DNA from: Eunapius fragilis
Taxonomy: Eukaryota; Porifera; Demospongiae; Spongillida; Spongillidae
Length of the DNA: 64,000 bases
Reading direction: 5' to 3'
NCBI GenBank assembly: GCA_963681505.1
Contig: OY811972.1
Span: forward strand, 11,884,279-11,948,278
Under the pieces are notes generated by a model, which worked only from the letters and a program-made list of their open reading frames with translations, was not told where the DNA came from and searched no databases. Positions 1 to 10,189 of the stretch are shown piece by piece; positions within the stretch are counted from its first letter, which is position 1; every line of letters starts with the position of its first letter. Position numbers and translations under genes: made by a program.

Positions 1-42
1 CATTGCAACGAAAAAGGTCACGTAAAGCGGAATTGTCCTTAA
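1..42 (+). pseudogene. gag C-terminus with partial CCHC zinc knuckle (copy 1)
   Basis: The frame from base 1 reads a C-x4-H-x4-C tail with the residues HCNEKGHVKRNC and then a stop at 40-42. This is the end of a retroviral-type nucleocapsid zinc knuckle; the first cysteine lies just outside the window, as shown by the matching stretch at 59449-59490. It binds RNA in the element's particle. Confidence 0.85.
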
Positions 43-129
43 ATAGGTAAAGCATCCTTTAAACTGGAGCGGGTCGGTGGGACAGGTCTACCGCCGACCT
101 CGCATGTAAAGACCTAAAGACAGCAAGCT

Positions 130-836
130 ATGGTGGATAGCATCGAAACGAGCTCCACTACATGGATGACAGGCCAGATTGAAGGGCGTGAGATGGTTAT
201 GTTGCTCGACATGGGCTCTGCAGTGACGTTACTCAGCGCTTACGTGTGGGAAGCGATCAAGCCTGCAGGTGATAGTAAGTTGCATGATGCATCTCATGGT
301 GTGGTAACTGCTGATGGGAGTGCTCTTACACTGGTGGGACAGGCCAATGTTTTGTTGAGTGTTGGTGGTTTAGTCAGGCGGCATTGTGTTCTAGTAGCTC
401 AGAGTCTCACACAAGAATGCATTTTGGGTGCAGATTTCCTAGTGGCTAATGATTGCATTATTGACTATCATTCAAAAACATTGCTTGCTGGTGGACAGTT
501 AGTTCCAACACATTGTAGGGAACAATACCAGCCTGTAAATGAAGCATGTACAATGAAATAATGGAAGACATATGCATACCAAAACAACGTGAGATGTTGA
601 TTCCAGTCAGACTGACTAGACACAAGAATATCTCAGATGCAGGTGACGGGTTTTGTGGAACTGCTTTAACCGGAGTCCAACGCCGTAGGCTTGCTGTGGC
701 CCATTCAATCTCACGAAACAAGACAGGTGTTACGATGGCACAGGTTATGAATCCTAACCCAACAGCAGTTAAGATCCACAAGGGAAAAAGGTTGGAAAAT
801 TTTAGATTGTTGATGAGCACTAGTGTGTGTGTGTGA
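130..836 (+). pseudogene. gypsy aspartic protease region (copy 1), altered active site
   Basis: This is the retropepsin-like domain that would cleave the Gag-Pol polyprotein. The active-site segment reads LLDMGSAVTLLS, whereas copy 2 has the canonical DTGS at the same place, so the catalytic Thr is replaced by Met. The downstream ILGADFL motif of pepsin-like retroviral proteases is retained. The reading frame breaks near 561 and continues in another frame to about 836. The element is decayed; only description is possible here. Confidence 0.85.
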
Positions 837-945
837 TCAATGCTCCAGTGACAAATGCAGGTGCGAGGTCGCAGGAGAACCTGGGCAATATAATTAACAG
901 TCTAGTTGTGATGCTGAAGACATTGCGCCAGGGGAGAGACAAGAG

Positions 946-2481
946 TTGAGGGAACTTCTGCACCGGTTCTCTGATGTCATTTCAGTGTCTGACACTGACA
1001 TCGGACGAACTGACATGGTTCAACACAGCATTGACACCCAGAACTCTAAACCGATTAAGCAGGGCCCCCGCAGGCTACCCTTTCATCGCCGCCAGGAGGT
1101 AAAACAATTACTTGACAGCATGCTTGAGAATGACATAATTGAACCTGCTAATGGCCCATGGGCATCACCTATTGTATTGGTGACAAAAAAAAGATGGGTC
1201 CACTAGATTTTGTGTTGACTTTCGTCAGCTTAATTCAGTCACCAGGAAGGATGCTCACCCCATCCCAAGAATTGATGAATCCCTGGATGCACTGCATGGA
1301 GCATGCTGGTTCTCAACACTGGACCTTGCAAGCGGTTATTGGCAGGTGGGAGTTGCTGCAGAAGACCGAGAGAAAACGGCTTTCTCTACACCATTTGGGT
1401 TGTACCAATTTTGTGTAATGCCTTTCGGTCTGTGCAATGCACCTAGCACTTTTCAGCGACTGATGGAGCTTGTGCTTACTGGTTTACATTGGTCATCCTG
1501 TCTGGTATATCTTGACGATATCATCATTTACAGCAGATCCGTCAAGGAGCATGTCACAAAATTGGCAGAAGTGCTTGGGAGGCTAAAGCAGGCAGGAACG
1601 AAGCTGAAACCAAAGAAATGCAGACTGTTGCGGAAGAAAGTCAGCTACTTGGGTTACGTAGTATCCAGTGAGGGTGTTCAAACAGACCCGCAAAAGGTTG
1701 ACTGTATACTGAACTGGCCTACCCCTGCTTCACAGAAAGAACTGAGACAGTTCCTGGGTCTCGCCTCGTACTACCGGCGATTCGTGAAAGGCTTTGCTGG
1801 CATTGCAGCCCCATTCAACCGTCTACTGGAAAAGGGTAAGCCATGGATGTGGTCGAAGGAGTGTCAGGTTGCATTCAGCTCTTTAAAGGGTATGCTCACA
1901 ACAGCCCCTGTTTTGGCCTACCCTCATTTTGAATTTATTTTTGATGTGATGCTAGTGATGATGGTGTTGGAGCAGTACTGTCACAATGCATTAATGATTC
2001 TGAAAATGTTATCTCATATGCAAGTAGAGCATTGACTAAAGCAGAAAGGAAATACTGTGCCACCCGAAAGGAAATGCTGGCATTTGTGTGGGCTGTGGGC
2101 CAATTCTGTCCATATCTTCTTGGAAGACCTTTCACGGTGCGAACAGACCACAGTGCGCTGCAGTGGCTCTACTCATTCAAAGAACCGGAAGGGCAGGTGG
2201 CACGGTGGCTAGAGTCTCTTGCAGAGAATGACCTCAAGGTTCAGCATCGCCCAGGAAAAAAGCACACTAATACAGATGCCTTGTCGCGATTACCTGGCCA
2301 GCTGGTGGATGTTAATGTCAGCAGTACAACATCTGTACCAAACAGCAACTGGTTACCATGCTTGACTGAATCTCAGATACGTGAGTTGCAAGACACTGAT
2401 GAAGATATAAAACAAAAACAAGTCATCGATTGGGTAGAGCACGACCCAACCATTGTCCACCAAGTGCTAGCCATGTGCTAA
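946..2481 (+). pseudogene. gypsy reverse transcriptase and RNase H (copy 1), frameshifted
   Basis: The RT fingers (ASPIVLVTKK) and palm (FSTLDLASGYWQ, MPFGLCNAPSTFQRLM, YLDDIIIYS) are all visible, so the catalytic aspartates are retained. The frame is lost at an A-rich run near 1185-1193. The same place is broken in copy 2. The RNase H domain follows at about 1930-2270 (TDHSALQWL). The first RNase H aspartate region near 1940-1970 is corrupted relative to copy 2. The domain order RT-RNase H-integrase is the Ty3/gypsy order. Confidence 0.92.
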
Positions 2482-3976
2482 AAAGTTTATGGGCTCAAAA
2501 GAAATATTTAGAGGTGAAAAGAGGAGTTCTGTATAGGCGGTGGGAGGATGCAGGGGGTGGTGGAGTAAATAAATGCCTTCAGCTTGTTATACCTCCCAGT
2601 ACAGTGCCAAGTGTCCTCTCTGAGCTTCATGATTCTCTCTCTGGGGGGCACCTAGGAGTTGGCAAGGTCTTGGAAAAGGTTCGGGCCAGGTTTTATTGGG
2701 TAGGACAATGTCATGACGTGGAAGAATGGTGTGGATCCTGCAATCTTTGTGGGTCCACTAAAGCACCTCCTAAGCAGCGACATGCTCTGCTACAAATCCC
2801 ACAGCAACAGTACCTATGGATCGTGTTGCTATGGACATATTGGGTCCCTTATCCATAACCCCACGCCAAAACAAGTATGTGTTAGTTGTTGGTGATTATT
2901 TCACGAAGTGGACAGAAGCATTTCCTATACCTGATATGGAGACTGCCACAATTGCTCGTGTATTGGTAAATGAATTCATCTCTAGGTTTGGAGCTCCAAC
3001 TCACCTCCATACTGACCAGGGCAGGAGCTTTGAATTATCACTAAGAAAGGAAATCGGTAGGCTGATGTGGATTGTGAAAACCAGGACCACTCCATATCAC
3101 CCTCAATAAGATGGTATGATCGAGTGGTTCAACAGGACACTACTTTCGATGCTGAGAATGGCTGCAGTGGACGATGAGACTAACTGGGACCTCAGGATAC
3201 CGTGTCTTAATCTGGCATATCGAACCAGTATCCATGAGGCCACTAAGCACACACCATTTTCTTTAATGTTTGGCAGGGAGGTACAGTTACCTATTGATGT
3301 TATGTATGGTCTGCCTTCAGGTACTGAACAGCCAGCCGATGTGCCATTGTTTGTTAAAAACCTGAGGAAATGGATGAGTGAAGCCTACAAACGGGTGAGA
3401 AGCCACTTATCATCTGAACAGAGAAGACACAAGCAAATCTATGATGTGAAGGTGGCTGGTAAACCATTTACCAGAGGGAGTAAGGTGTGGTTGAATAACC
3501 CAATAGTTCCTAGTGGGCAGTCAAGAAACTTGCATAGATTTTGGAAGGGACCTTATACAGTTGTGGATATTTGGGACAATTGCGTGTACAATACAAAACA
3601 AGATGCAGTCCCACATAAGCAGCATACAGTGCATTTTGATAGACTAAAGCCATATGTAGAGAGAGTGTTGCATGAATGTGGAACTGGCAGTTCTCAGGGT
3701 GATGGTAAACCAAAAGAAAGGGAAGCAGAAGAAGATGAGTTGGATATAATGGTACTACCATTACAAGATCCACAAGAGGCCACTCCCCCACCAGCACATG
3801 TGGATGGAGAAGAACCCGGCATGGCTAACAACCCTAGAGATGACGGAGAAGCAGTGGAACCTCTGGCAAAGGCAGATGAGCAAGCCCAAGATATTGCCCC
3901 ACCCACAGACAGTATACGTCGATCAACCCGTCAGAGACGGCCTCCTGAAAGATTGGGAACCTGGGTCTACTTTTAA
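2470..3976 (+). pseudogene. gypsy integrase (copy 1), three broken frames
   Basis: An HHCC zinc-binding domain (GGHLGVGKVLEKVRARFYW, then CGSCNLC) spans about 2560-2760. The DDE core follows, with MDILGPL, the second Asp in HTDQGRSFE and the Glu in GMIEWFNRTL. The C-terminal DNA-binding module (GSKVWLNNP, FWKGPYTVV) ends at a stop at 3974-3976. Frames change near 2860 and 3110, where an in-frame stop separates HPQ from DGMIEW. This domain inserts the cDNA copy into the chromosome. Confidence 0.9.
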
Positions 3977-3999
3977 ATCGACACATGGGTGTGTTCCTT

Positions 4000-4133
4000 A
4001 TGGAGGAGGGAGCAATGTAACAGTATCACGTGCACCCTGTATTAAGATCTAGAACATTCCTTTTATTGAGTATTTATGGTGTATATTTTGTATGTATATT
4101 ACACTTCCTTGCTAAGTTCTGAACGTCGTCACA
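4000..4133 (+). repeat. Polypurine tract and 3' LTR of gypsy copy 1
   Basis: A purine-rich stretch (4000-4015) precedes a 118-bp LTR at 4016-4133. The LTR begins TGTAACAG and ends GTCGTCACA, giving the usual TG..CA ends. It matches both LTRs of copy 2 (58579-58696 and 63487-63607) with few differences. GTAG follows immediately at 4134-4137 and is the same 4-bp target sequence seen on both sides of copy 2. Confidence 0.93.
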
Positions 4134-4481
4134 GTAGCCTTAGCTACTCTAGGCTGCGGGAAATGTTACTGGAGAAGATTAGTAGCCTGGGTGTGGACCC
4201 TAAGTCGTTTGGGATGCACAGCGTGTGGGCTGGTGGTGCCACAGCAGCCGCTAACGCCAGGGTGCCTGATAGGCTATTCAAGAGGCATGGGAGGTGGAAA
4301 TCAGTCAGCGAAGGATGGGTATGTAAAGGACTCTGTCGAGAGCCGCTTAGAAGATTCTAAGAACTTGGGAAACCAGCCAGCTTTCTTTGAACTTCTAGGT
4401 GGCAGTAGTGCACATGCGATGCTGCACCAATATTTGTCATTATGCATGGGGTAAGGGTGGTGTACATGTACGAGGAGGGAG
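4134..4481 (+). pseudogene. Tyrosine recombinase C-terminal fragment (copy 1)
   Basis: This is the catalytic end of a phage-integrase-type tyrosine recombinase, as carried by DIRS/Ngaro or Crypton-like elements. The frame shows FGMHSVWAGGATAAANA, DRLFKRHGRWKS and, after a frameshift, AKDGYVKDSVESRL with the presumed catalytic Tyr. Families of this type usually have HSxR; here the Arg is Trp. Its N-terminal part is absent here because the gypsy element interrupts the gene. The homologous region in copy 2 is 63608-63955. At 4481 the homology stops abruptly and 22-bp minisatellite sequence begins. Confidence 0.85.
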
Positions 4482-4577
4482 TAGAGGTGATGGTCCGTAA
4501 GGATAGAGGTGGTGGTCTGTAGGGACTGAGGTGAGGGATAGAGGTGGTGGTCTGTGGGGATAGAGGCGGTGGTCTGA
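4481..4577. repeat. 22-bp minisatellite, array 1
   Basis: Degenerate copies of the unit GATAGAGGTGGTGGTCTGTA + GG abut the broken end of the YR fragment. The same unit recurs in at least five other arrays between 4.9 and 9.43 kb. Confidence 0.9.
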
Positions 4578-4920
4578 GTTATTAAAATAAAATCTATTGT
4601 GAATCAGTCTCTCTATATATACATGCATACTTAAATGCATCACTTGGTGATATCATAGGTATAAGAATACTTCTAACTAGGTATTCATCTATCTATGGTT
4701 ACATCATGGCTACGTTTCAAGTACATGTACACACATGTTGTTAGCATGACCTTTGAACACCTAGCACAGAGTAAAAGTTACAACCTATGATTTTGACAAT
4801 GACTATGGATTACAAAGGATTACAAATACAACATATCGTGTGACGAAAAATATATATGCAGAAACATGCATCAACATGTACACATCCAAATTAATAAAAT
4901 GTAATATCTATGGTGGTAAG
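4578..4920. other. Non-coding, no gene seen
   Basis: The stretch is AT-rich with several TACATGTA-type palindromes. No splice-bounded reading frame, RNA gene or transposon terminus was recognised. Confidence 0.6.
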
Positions 4921-5212
4921 CAAGGATAGAGGTGGTGGTCTGTAGGGATAGAGGTGGTGGTCTGTAGGGATAGAGGTGGTGGTCTGTAGGGATAGAGGTG
5001 GTGGTCTATAGGGATAGAGATGGTGGTCTGTAGGGATAGAGGTGGTCTGTAGGGATAGAGGTGGTGGTCTCTGGAGGAATAGAGGTGGTGGTCTGTGGGG
5101 ATACAGGTGGTGGTCAGGGGGGACAGAGGTGGTGGCCAATAGGGATAGAGATGGTGGTCTGTAAGGATAGAGGTGGTGGTATTTAGGGATTGAAATGGTG
5201 GTCTGTACTTCA
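4921..5212. repeat. 22-bp minisatellite, array 2
   Basis: About thirteen imperfect tandem copies of the 22-bp unit are present. Because 22 is not a multiple of three, all three frames of each strand stay open and give spurious His/Pro/Tyr-rich reading frames on the minus strand. Confidence 0.95.
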
Positions 5213-5357
5213 CAATGAACACAAATGGCTTGTGAATATGATGATATAGATATAGGTGTGATCCTTTTCCCGAAAACTTTTATTCCAAATCATGTACTGG
5301 TACATGTGCCCGTACATGAAGACCACTGAATGGAGCGGATGATTTCATTATACCAAC

Positions 5358-5456
5358 CTTATCAGCCTGATTGATATCAGCTCCTGCTGCAATGAGTTTC
5401 TTTACTACTTCAAGTTGTCCACAGCAGCTTGATATCCACAATGGACTCCGACCATC
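5358..5456 (-). CDS. Ankyrin repeat exon, type 2 (last one seen)
   Basis: A 99-bp phase-0 exon encoding DGRSPLWISSCCGQLEVVKK and ending DINQADK, followed by a GTTGGT donor. A donor implies that at least one further exon once lay to the left. None is recognisable before the minisatellite and the YR fragment at 4481. Confidence 0.82.
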
Positions 5457-8400
5457 CTAATAGAAGAGTGATCAATGTATCTGTATCAAATTACTGTAAG
5501 ATATCTAATGTGTGTGCATGATGTAGACATGTACACAACCATGAAAACCACATGTGACTATGCACACAAAGGACCAGTGAATATGGTGATAGTAACTTTG
5601 AACAGTGACATACACATAAGCCAAGATCATCAATGTTACTGGTTACTGTCCCACATGAAAGATGGATTTGATGTTTGATTTAGTGGTTGGATATGTAAGA
5701 AAACACTGCAGCCCAATATATGATTGGCTTAATGCAAAAAACAAAATCAGAAACAAGCATAGGAATAGAGATGATGGTACATTGTGATGGAGGTGGGATA
5801 TAGAGGTAGTGGTCTATAGGGATAGAGGTGGTGGTCTGTTGGGATTGAGGTGGTGGTCTGTTTGGATAGAGCTTGTGGTCTGTGGGGATAGAGGTGGTGG
5901 TCAGTACTGATAGAGATGGTGGTCTGTGGGGATAGAGGTGGGGGTCTGCAGGGATAGAGGTGGTGGTCTGTAGGGATTAAGATGGTAGACAGTACTTCAC
6001 TATGGCCAGTGAATATGATGCAAGTAATACATGCTAAATATAGTTGTGTTCCTTTTCCCAAAACGATTTATTCCAAATCATATACATGTACTGGTACATG
6101 TGCCCGTACATGAAGACCACTGAATGGTGCGGATCATTTCATTATACCAACCTCATCAGCCTGATTGATATTAGCTCCTGCTTCAATGAGTTTCTTTACT
6201 ACTTCAAGGTGTCCACTGAAACTTGCTATCCACAATGGACTCAGACCATCCTAATAGAAGAGTGATCAATGTATCTGTATCAAATTACTGTAAGATGTCT
6301 AATGTGTGTGCATGATGTAAACATGTGCATAACCATGACAACCACATGTGACGATGCACACAAAGGACCAGTGAATATGATGATAGTAATTTTGAACAGT
6401 GACATACACATAAGTCAAGATCATCAATGTTACTGGTTACTGTCCCACATGTACGATGGATTTGATGTTTGATTTAGTGGTTGGATATGTAAGAAAACAT
6501 TGCAGCCCAATATATGATTGGCTTAATGCAAAAAACAAAATCAGAAACAAGCATAGGAACAGAGATGGTGGTACATTGGGATGGAGGTGGGATATAGAGG
6601 TGGTGGTCTGTTGGGATAGAGGTGATGGTCTGTAAGGATAGAGGTGATGGTCAGTACTTCACTATGGCCAGTGAATATGATGCTAGTAATACATGCTAAA
6701 TATACGTATGTTCCTTTTCGCAAAACCATTTATTCCAAATCATATACATGTACTGGTACATGTGCCAGTACATGAAGACCACTGAATGGTGCGGATCATT
6801 TCATTATACAAACCTTATTAGCCTGCTTGATATTAGCTCCTGCTTCAATGAGTTTCATTACTACTTCAAGGTGTCCATTGAAACTTGCTGTCCACAATGG
6901 ACTCCGACCATCCTGATAGAAGAGTGATCAATGTATCTGTATCAAATTACTGTAAGATGTCTAATGTGTGTGCATGATGTACACATGTACATAACCATGA
7001 CAACCACATGTGACTATGCACACAAAGGACCAATGAATATGATGATAGTAATTTTGAACAGTGACATACACATAAGTCAAGAACATCGATGTTGCTGGTC
7101 ACTGTCCCACATGAAAGATGGATTTGATATTTGATTTAGTGGATGGATATGTAATTAAACAAGTAAAGAAAAACATTCTCTAACGAGAAAGTTGGTGGTA
7201 TATAGGAATTGGAGGCAATATTGGTGTAAAAAGGAGGGGAACAAGGTTTTGAGAAAAGGGTAAATGAGACAAAAATCCTATATTTAGAACGTGTAAATGT
7301 AACAAAAGAGAAGTGCTAAAAATAGGATTTTTGTCCCATGTACCCTTTTCTCAAAACCTTGTTCCCCTCCTTTTAACACCACTATTGCCTCCAATTCCTA
7401 TATCCCACCAACTTTCTCGTCAGAGAATGTTTTTCTATACTTATTTCCTCAATTTTTTCCTTATCATTTTAAATCGATTATTAAAACTGGCAAGATCCCC
7501 ACCCCCCCCCCCTCCCCCCACCCGCCCGCTTCAATTACCATCACAAGCAGATGCCCGCTTTTGTTTGGGATCACTGTAAAGAACGCGTAAAGATAGAGGT
7601 GGTGGTTTGTAGGGATAGATATGGTGGTCCGTAGGGATAGAGGTGGTAGTCTGTAGGGATAGAGGTGGTGGTCTGTAGGGATAGAGGTGGTGGTCTGTAG
7701 GGATAGAGGTGGTGGTCTGTAGGGATAGAGGTGGTGGTCTGTAGGGATAGAGGTGGTGGTCTGTGAGGACAGAGGTGATGGTCTGTAGGGATAGAGGTGG
7801 TGGTCAATGGGGATAGAGGTGGTGGTCTGTACGGAATGATGGAACATGGCGGCATTGACACGAGCATCTCACCTCATCAGTGGCATCAACATTAACCCCT
7901 CCATCAAGCAGCCTGATCACCTCCTCACTACTGCCATCTGCTGCTGCAGCTATTAGCATCCCTTCCAGTTCCTACAGTGATATCAACATGGGTGAACAGA
8001 GAAGGTAGAACCCTATATGGACAACTATTCTCATCAAACTGCTGTTAGAGATGTAGTGATAAAGGCAATGTTTGTCATGATGGACAATGATGAATTGCAG
8101 CTGTATTATTTTTAACCCCATATGTGTGAGTGAAAGTTAACATAAAACCCACAACAGAGCAGATCACACAGGTAATCCTCATAGATACCAGAGCCAAGGT
8201 ATGAAGGATGGTGAGTGTGAGGGTGGAGTGTTCCTGGTGTTAGCAGTACAAGTGATTTTATTGCAAGAAAACTAGCTACCTAAGTGCTTCAGGATAGCTA
8301 CATGTAACACACGCCTACATGCATTGCTACTAAATCATGTTGTACATAATTTACTTTATTTAAAATTGTATGAAAGCAAGTTGACACGAGCATCTCACCT

Positions 8401-10143
8401 CATCAGTGGCATCAACATTAACCCCTCCATCAAGCAGCATGATCACCTCCTCAGTACTACCATCTGCTGCTGCAGCTATCAGCTTCCTTTCCAGGGCCTG
8501 CAGTGATATACAAACGTTGGTGACACACCGGAAGCTAAATTCAAAACCTCCCGGAGTCACTACCATTTCATATATTATATAGAGAGGTTGCTGTGTCCAT
8601 AGATATTAATAATAGTAGAGTGATCAATGTATCCGTATCAAATTACTGTAAGATGTGCATGATGTACACATGTACATAACCATGACAACCACATGCGACT
8701 ATGCACACAAAGGATCAGTGAATATGATGATAGTAATTTTGAACAGTGACATACACATAAGTCAAGAACATCAATGTTGCTGGTCACTGTCCCACATGAA
8801 AGATGGATTTGATGTTTGATTTAGTGGTTGGATATGTAATAAAACATGTCTGAGGTAAGTTGACCATTTACTCTTGATATGGGCTATAATTACAGGCCCC
8901 TGTTCAAATGTCTTAACATGAAAGAACCTGTACATTGTATTATTCAGTTGGTCATGACAGTGGTAAACATGTCTGTAGTATCCAGCCTATTGCTAGCACA
9001 ACATGCTTACATACCGAAGATGAATCAGATTGCAGCACAAAAAAACAAAATCAGAAACAAACATTGGGATAGAGGTGGTGGTCTGTAGGGATAGAGGGGG
9101 TGGTCTGTAGGTATAGAGGGGGGGGGGGTCTGTAGGGATAGAGGGGGTGGTCTGTAGGGATAGAGGGGGTGGTCTGTAGGGATAGAGGGGGTGGTCTGTA
9201 GGGACAGCTATAGATGGTGGTCTGTAGGGATAGAGGTGGTGGTCTGTAGGGGTAGAGGTGGTGGTCTGTAGGGATAGAGGTGGTGATCTGTAGGGATAGA
9301 GGTGGTGGTCTGTAGGGATAGAGGTGGTGGTCTGTGTGGATAGAGGTGGTGGTCTGTAGGGATAGAGGTGGTGGTCTGTAGGGATAGAGGTGGTGGGTGG
9401 TCTGTAGGAACAGATGTTGGTGGTAATCATCAGAGGTACCATAGTGAAGGTATGAAGGATGGTGGGTGTGAGGTTCCCGGTGTTAGCAGTACAAATGACA
9501 AAAACAATACGTACAAGTAGCTACATAAGTGCTTCATGATAAAGTCACCTACATGTATGTATTGCTACTAAATCATGTAGCACACAATTGTATGAAAGCA
9601 AGTTGACACGAGCATCTCACCTCATCAGTGGCATCAACATTAACCCCTCCATCAAGCAGCCTAATCACCTCCTCAGTACTGCCATCTCTTGCTGCAGCTA
9701 TTAGCTTCCCTTCCAGTTCCTACAGTGATATAAAAACGTTGGTGACAGACACACCGGAAGCTAAACGTAAACCTCCTGGGTCACTATCATATTAATACAT
9801 GTATATAGATGATTTCGGCGAATTATTAAACGGAGGCTTGCTACATGTGCTGTACCGTAGCTGTACCATAATTGTACCGTACGGTAATTAGCTTTGAATT
9901 TGTAATTGAAGGGCAAAATATGGTAATTGGAGGGCAAAAATGCCCTTATATGGTGGGCTCGCCCCAATTTAATAATTCGCCGAAATCATCTTACAACATA
10001 ACAGATGACCAGGTCTTACAGGTCAGTTGTCTCCACCCCTTCTACGTACAGTCTTTATCATGACGTACCTCGTGGCCCACACCACGGTGTCTTTTGGCTG
10101 CTGGTACTTCATCGAGGAGGTCGCGGGACTGTTCTTCCTCCAT
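5358..10143 (-). CDS. Ankyrin-repeat protein, 5' portion of a split gene (7 exons seen)
   Basis: Seven exons read on the minus strand join in phase 0: 10069-10143, 9621-9719, 8399-8497, 7873-7971, 6814-6912, 6152-6250 and 5358-5456. The first encodes a 25-residue leader starting MEEEQSRDLLDEVPAAKRHR. Each of the others is exactly 99 bp, one 33-residue ankyrin repeat. Three consecutive exons are of one type (LIAAAADGSTEEVIRLLDGG, VNVDATDE) and three of another (SPLWIASFSGHLEVVKKLIE, AGANINQAD). The type-1 repeat resembles an exon of the ankyrin-Roc-Death gene at 51504-51602, so this is probably a paralogue. Ankyrin repeats bind protein partners, so a cytoplasmic signalling adaptor is likely. 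No 3' end is visible; downstream lies the YR/gypsy composite, so the gene may be truncated. Introns carry the 22-bp minisatellite. Confidence 0.8.
5755..5995. repeat. 22-bp minisatellite, array 3
   Basis: About ten imperfect 22-bp units, in the intron between the ankyrin exons at 5358 and 6152. Confidence 0.92.
6152..6250 (-). CDS. Ankyrin repeat exon, type 2
   Basis: A 99-bp phase-0 exon encoding DGLSPLWIASFSGHLEVVKK and ending NINQADE. The exon and several hundred bases of surrounding intron are repeated around 5358 and 6814, so whole exon-intron blocks were duplicated in tandem. Confidence 0.85.
6545..6660. repeat. 22-bp minisatellite, array 4
   Basis: About five imperfect units in the next intron. 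The flanking sequence on both sides is shared with array 3, which shows a block duplication rather than an independent expansion. Confidence 0.9.
6814..6912 (-). CDS. Ankyrin repeat exon, type 2
   Basis: A 99-bp phase-0 exon encoding DGRSPLWTASFNGHLEVVMK, matching the GxTPLxxAxxxGHxEVVxxL ankyrin consensus. The AG acceptor lies at 6913-6914; the donor is GTTTGT. Confidence 0.85.
7158..7445. mobile_element. Foldback (palindromic) MITE-like element
   Basis: Two arms of more than 100 bp are near-perfect inverted repeats around a short loop near 7285-7315. The outer arm begins AACATTCTCTAACGAGAAAG. The same terminus bounds 32871-33167 and the partial copy ending at 30845, so this is a dispersed family. 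No coding capacity is seen; a transcript would fold into a long hairpin. Confidence 0.88.
7588..7842. repeat. 22-bp minisatellite, array 5
   Basis: About twelve units, the most regular array in the cluster, ending 30 bp before the ankyrin exon at 7873. Confidence 0.95.
7873..7971 (-). CDS. Ankyrin repeat exon, type 1
   Basis: A 99-bp phase-0 exon encoding ELEGMLIAAAADGSSEEVIR and ending VNVDATDE, with GT/AG boundaries. The flanking intron to the left holds a minisatellite array and a foldback element. Confidence 0.85.
8399..8497 (-). CDS. Ankyrin repeat exon, type 1
   Basis: A 99-bp phase-0 exon with acceptor CACTGCAG and donor GTGAGA. It encodes ALERKLIAAAADGSTEEVIM and ends VNVDATDE. It is a tandem duplicate of its neighbours on both sides. 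Confidence 0.85.
9063..9425. repeat. 22-bp minisatellite, array 6
   Basis: About sixteen units, including a run of a variant with GAGGGGGTGG in place of GAGGTGGTGG between 9090 and 9200. This suggests local homogenisation. Confidence 0.95.
9621..9719 (-). CDS. Ankyrin repeat exon, type 1
   Basis: A 99-bp phase-0 exon with a CAG-type acceptor side (CTGTAG) and a GTGAG donor. It encodes ELEGKLIAAARDGSTEEVIR and ends VNVDATDE. It is nearly identical to exons 8399-8497 and 7873-7971. Confidence 0.85.
9808..9990. mobile_element. 183-bp TIR (MITE-like) element
   Basis: Terminal inverted repeats of 23 bp (GATGATTTCGGCGAATTATT + AAA) match perfectly at 9808-9830 and 9968-9990. There is no coding capacity. 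It lies in the first intron of the ankyrin gene. A target duplication is not clear. Confidence 0.8.
10069..10143 (-). CDS. First coding exon of the ankyrin gene (25 codons)
   Basis: On the minus strand an ATG at 10143-10141 opens a 75-bp frame ending ...GVGHE directly before a consensus donor (GTACGT at 10068-10063). It is too short for ordinary ORF calls. The exon ends in phase 0, which fits the phase-0 start of the ankyrin exon ending at 9719. A TGCGCATGCGCA palindrome about 35 bp upstream supports a promoter here. I infer that this is the gene's start; an RNA read would settle it. Confidence 0.65.
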
Positions 10144-10177
10144 CACTTGGAACTAACGTCGCGAGTGTTTTTATGGT

Positions 10178-10189
10178 TGCGCATGCGCA
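10178..10189. promoter_or_regulatory. NRF-1-like palindrome TGCGCATGCGCA
   Basis: A perfect 12-bp palindrome matching the NRF-1 consensus (YGCGCAYGCGCR), about 35 bp upstream of the ankyrin start codon on the minus strand. NRF-1 sites are typical of TATA-less animal promoters. The role here is inferred from sequence and position only. Confidence 0.6.

Larger units (their letters stand above)
1..4133 (+). mobile_element. Ty3/gypsy LTR retrotransposon, copy 1 (5' part outside window)
   Basis: This is a degenerate Ty3/gypsy element entered at its gag zinc knuckle. The order protease, reverse transcriptase, RNase H, integrase, polypurine tract and 3' LTR is the Ty3/gypsy order. It aligns base for base with 59455-63607 (copy 2), with only scattered substitutions and short indels. 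Several frames are broken, for example near position 1190 and around 2481, 2850 and 3110, so it cannot encode a continuous polyprotein. No envelope-like frame is seen. It ends exactly where a split tyrosine-recombinase gene resumes (4134). Confidence 0.95.

Noticed and set aside
1158-1418. 86-codon ORF overlapping gypsy RT
   Set aside because: It is a shadow frame created by the RT frameshift; the RT motifs lie in another frame.
7313-7579. Plus-strand ORF in the 7.2-kb foldback element
   Set aside because: It lies in one arm of the palindrome and a poly-C run; no homology or conserved motif.
4921-9442. Minus-strand His/Pro/Tyr-rich ORFs (TDHHLYPYRPPPLSLQ repeats)
   Set aside because: They are translations of the 22-bp minisatellite. 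The unit length keeps all frames open and the peptide changes phase with each indel.
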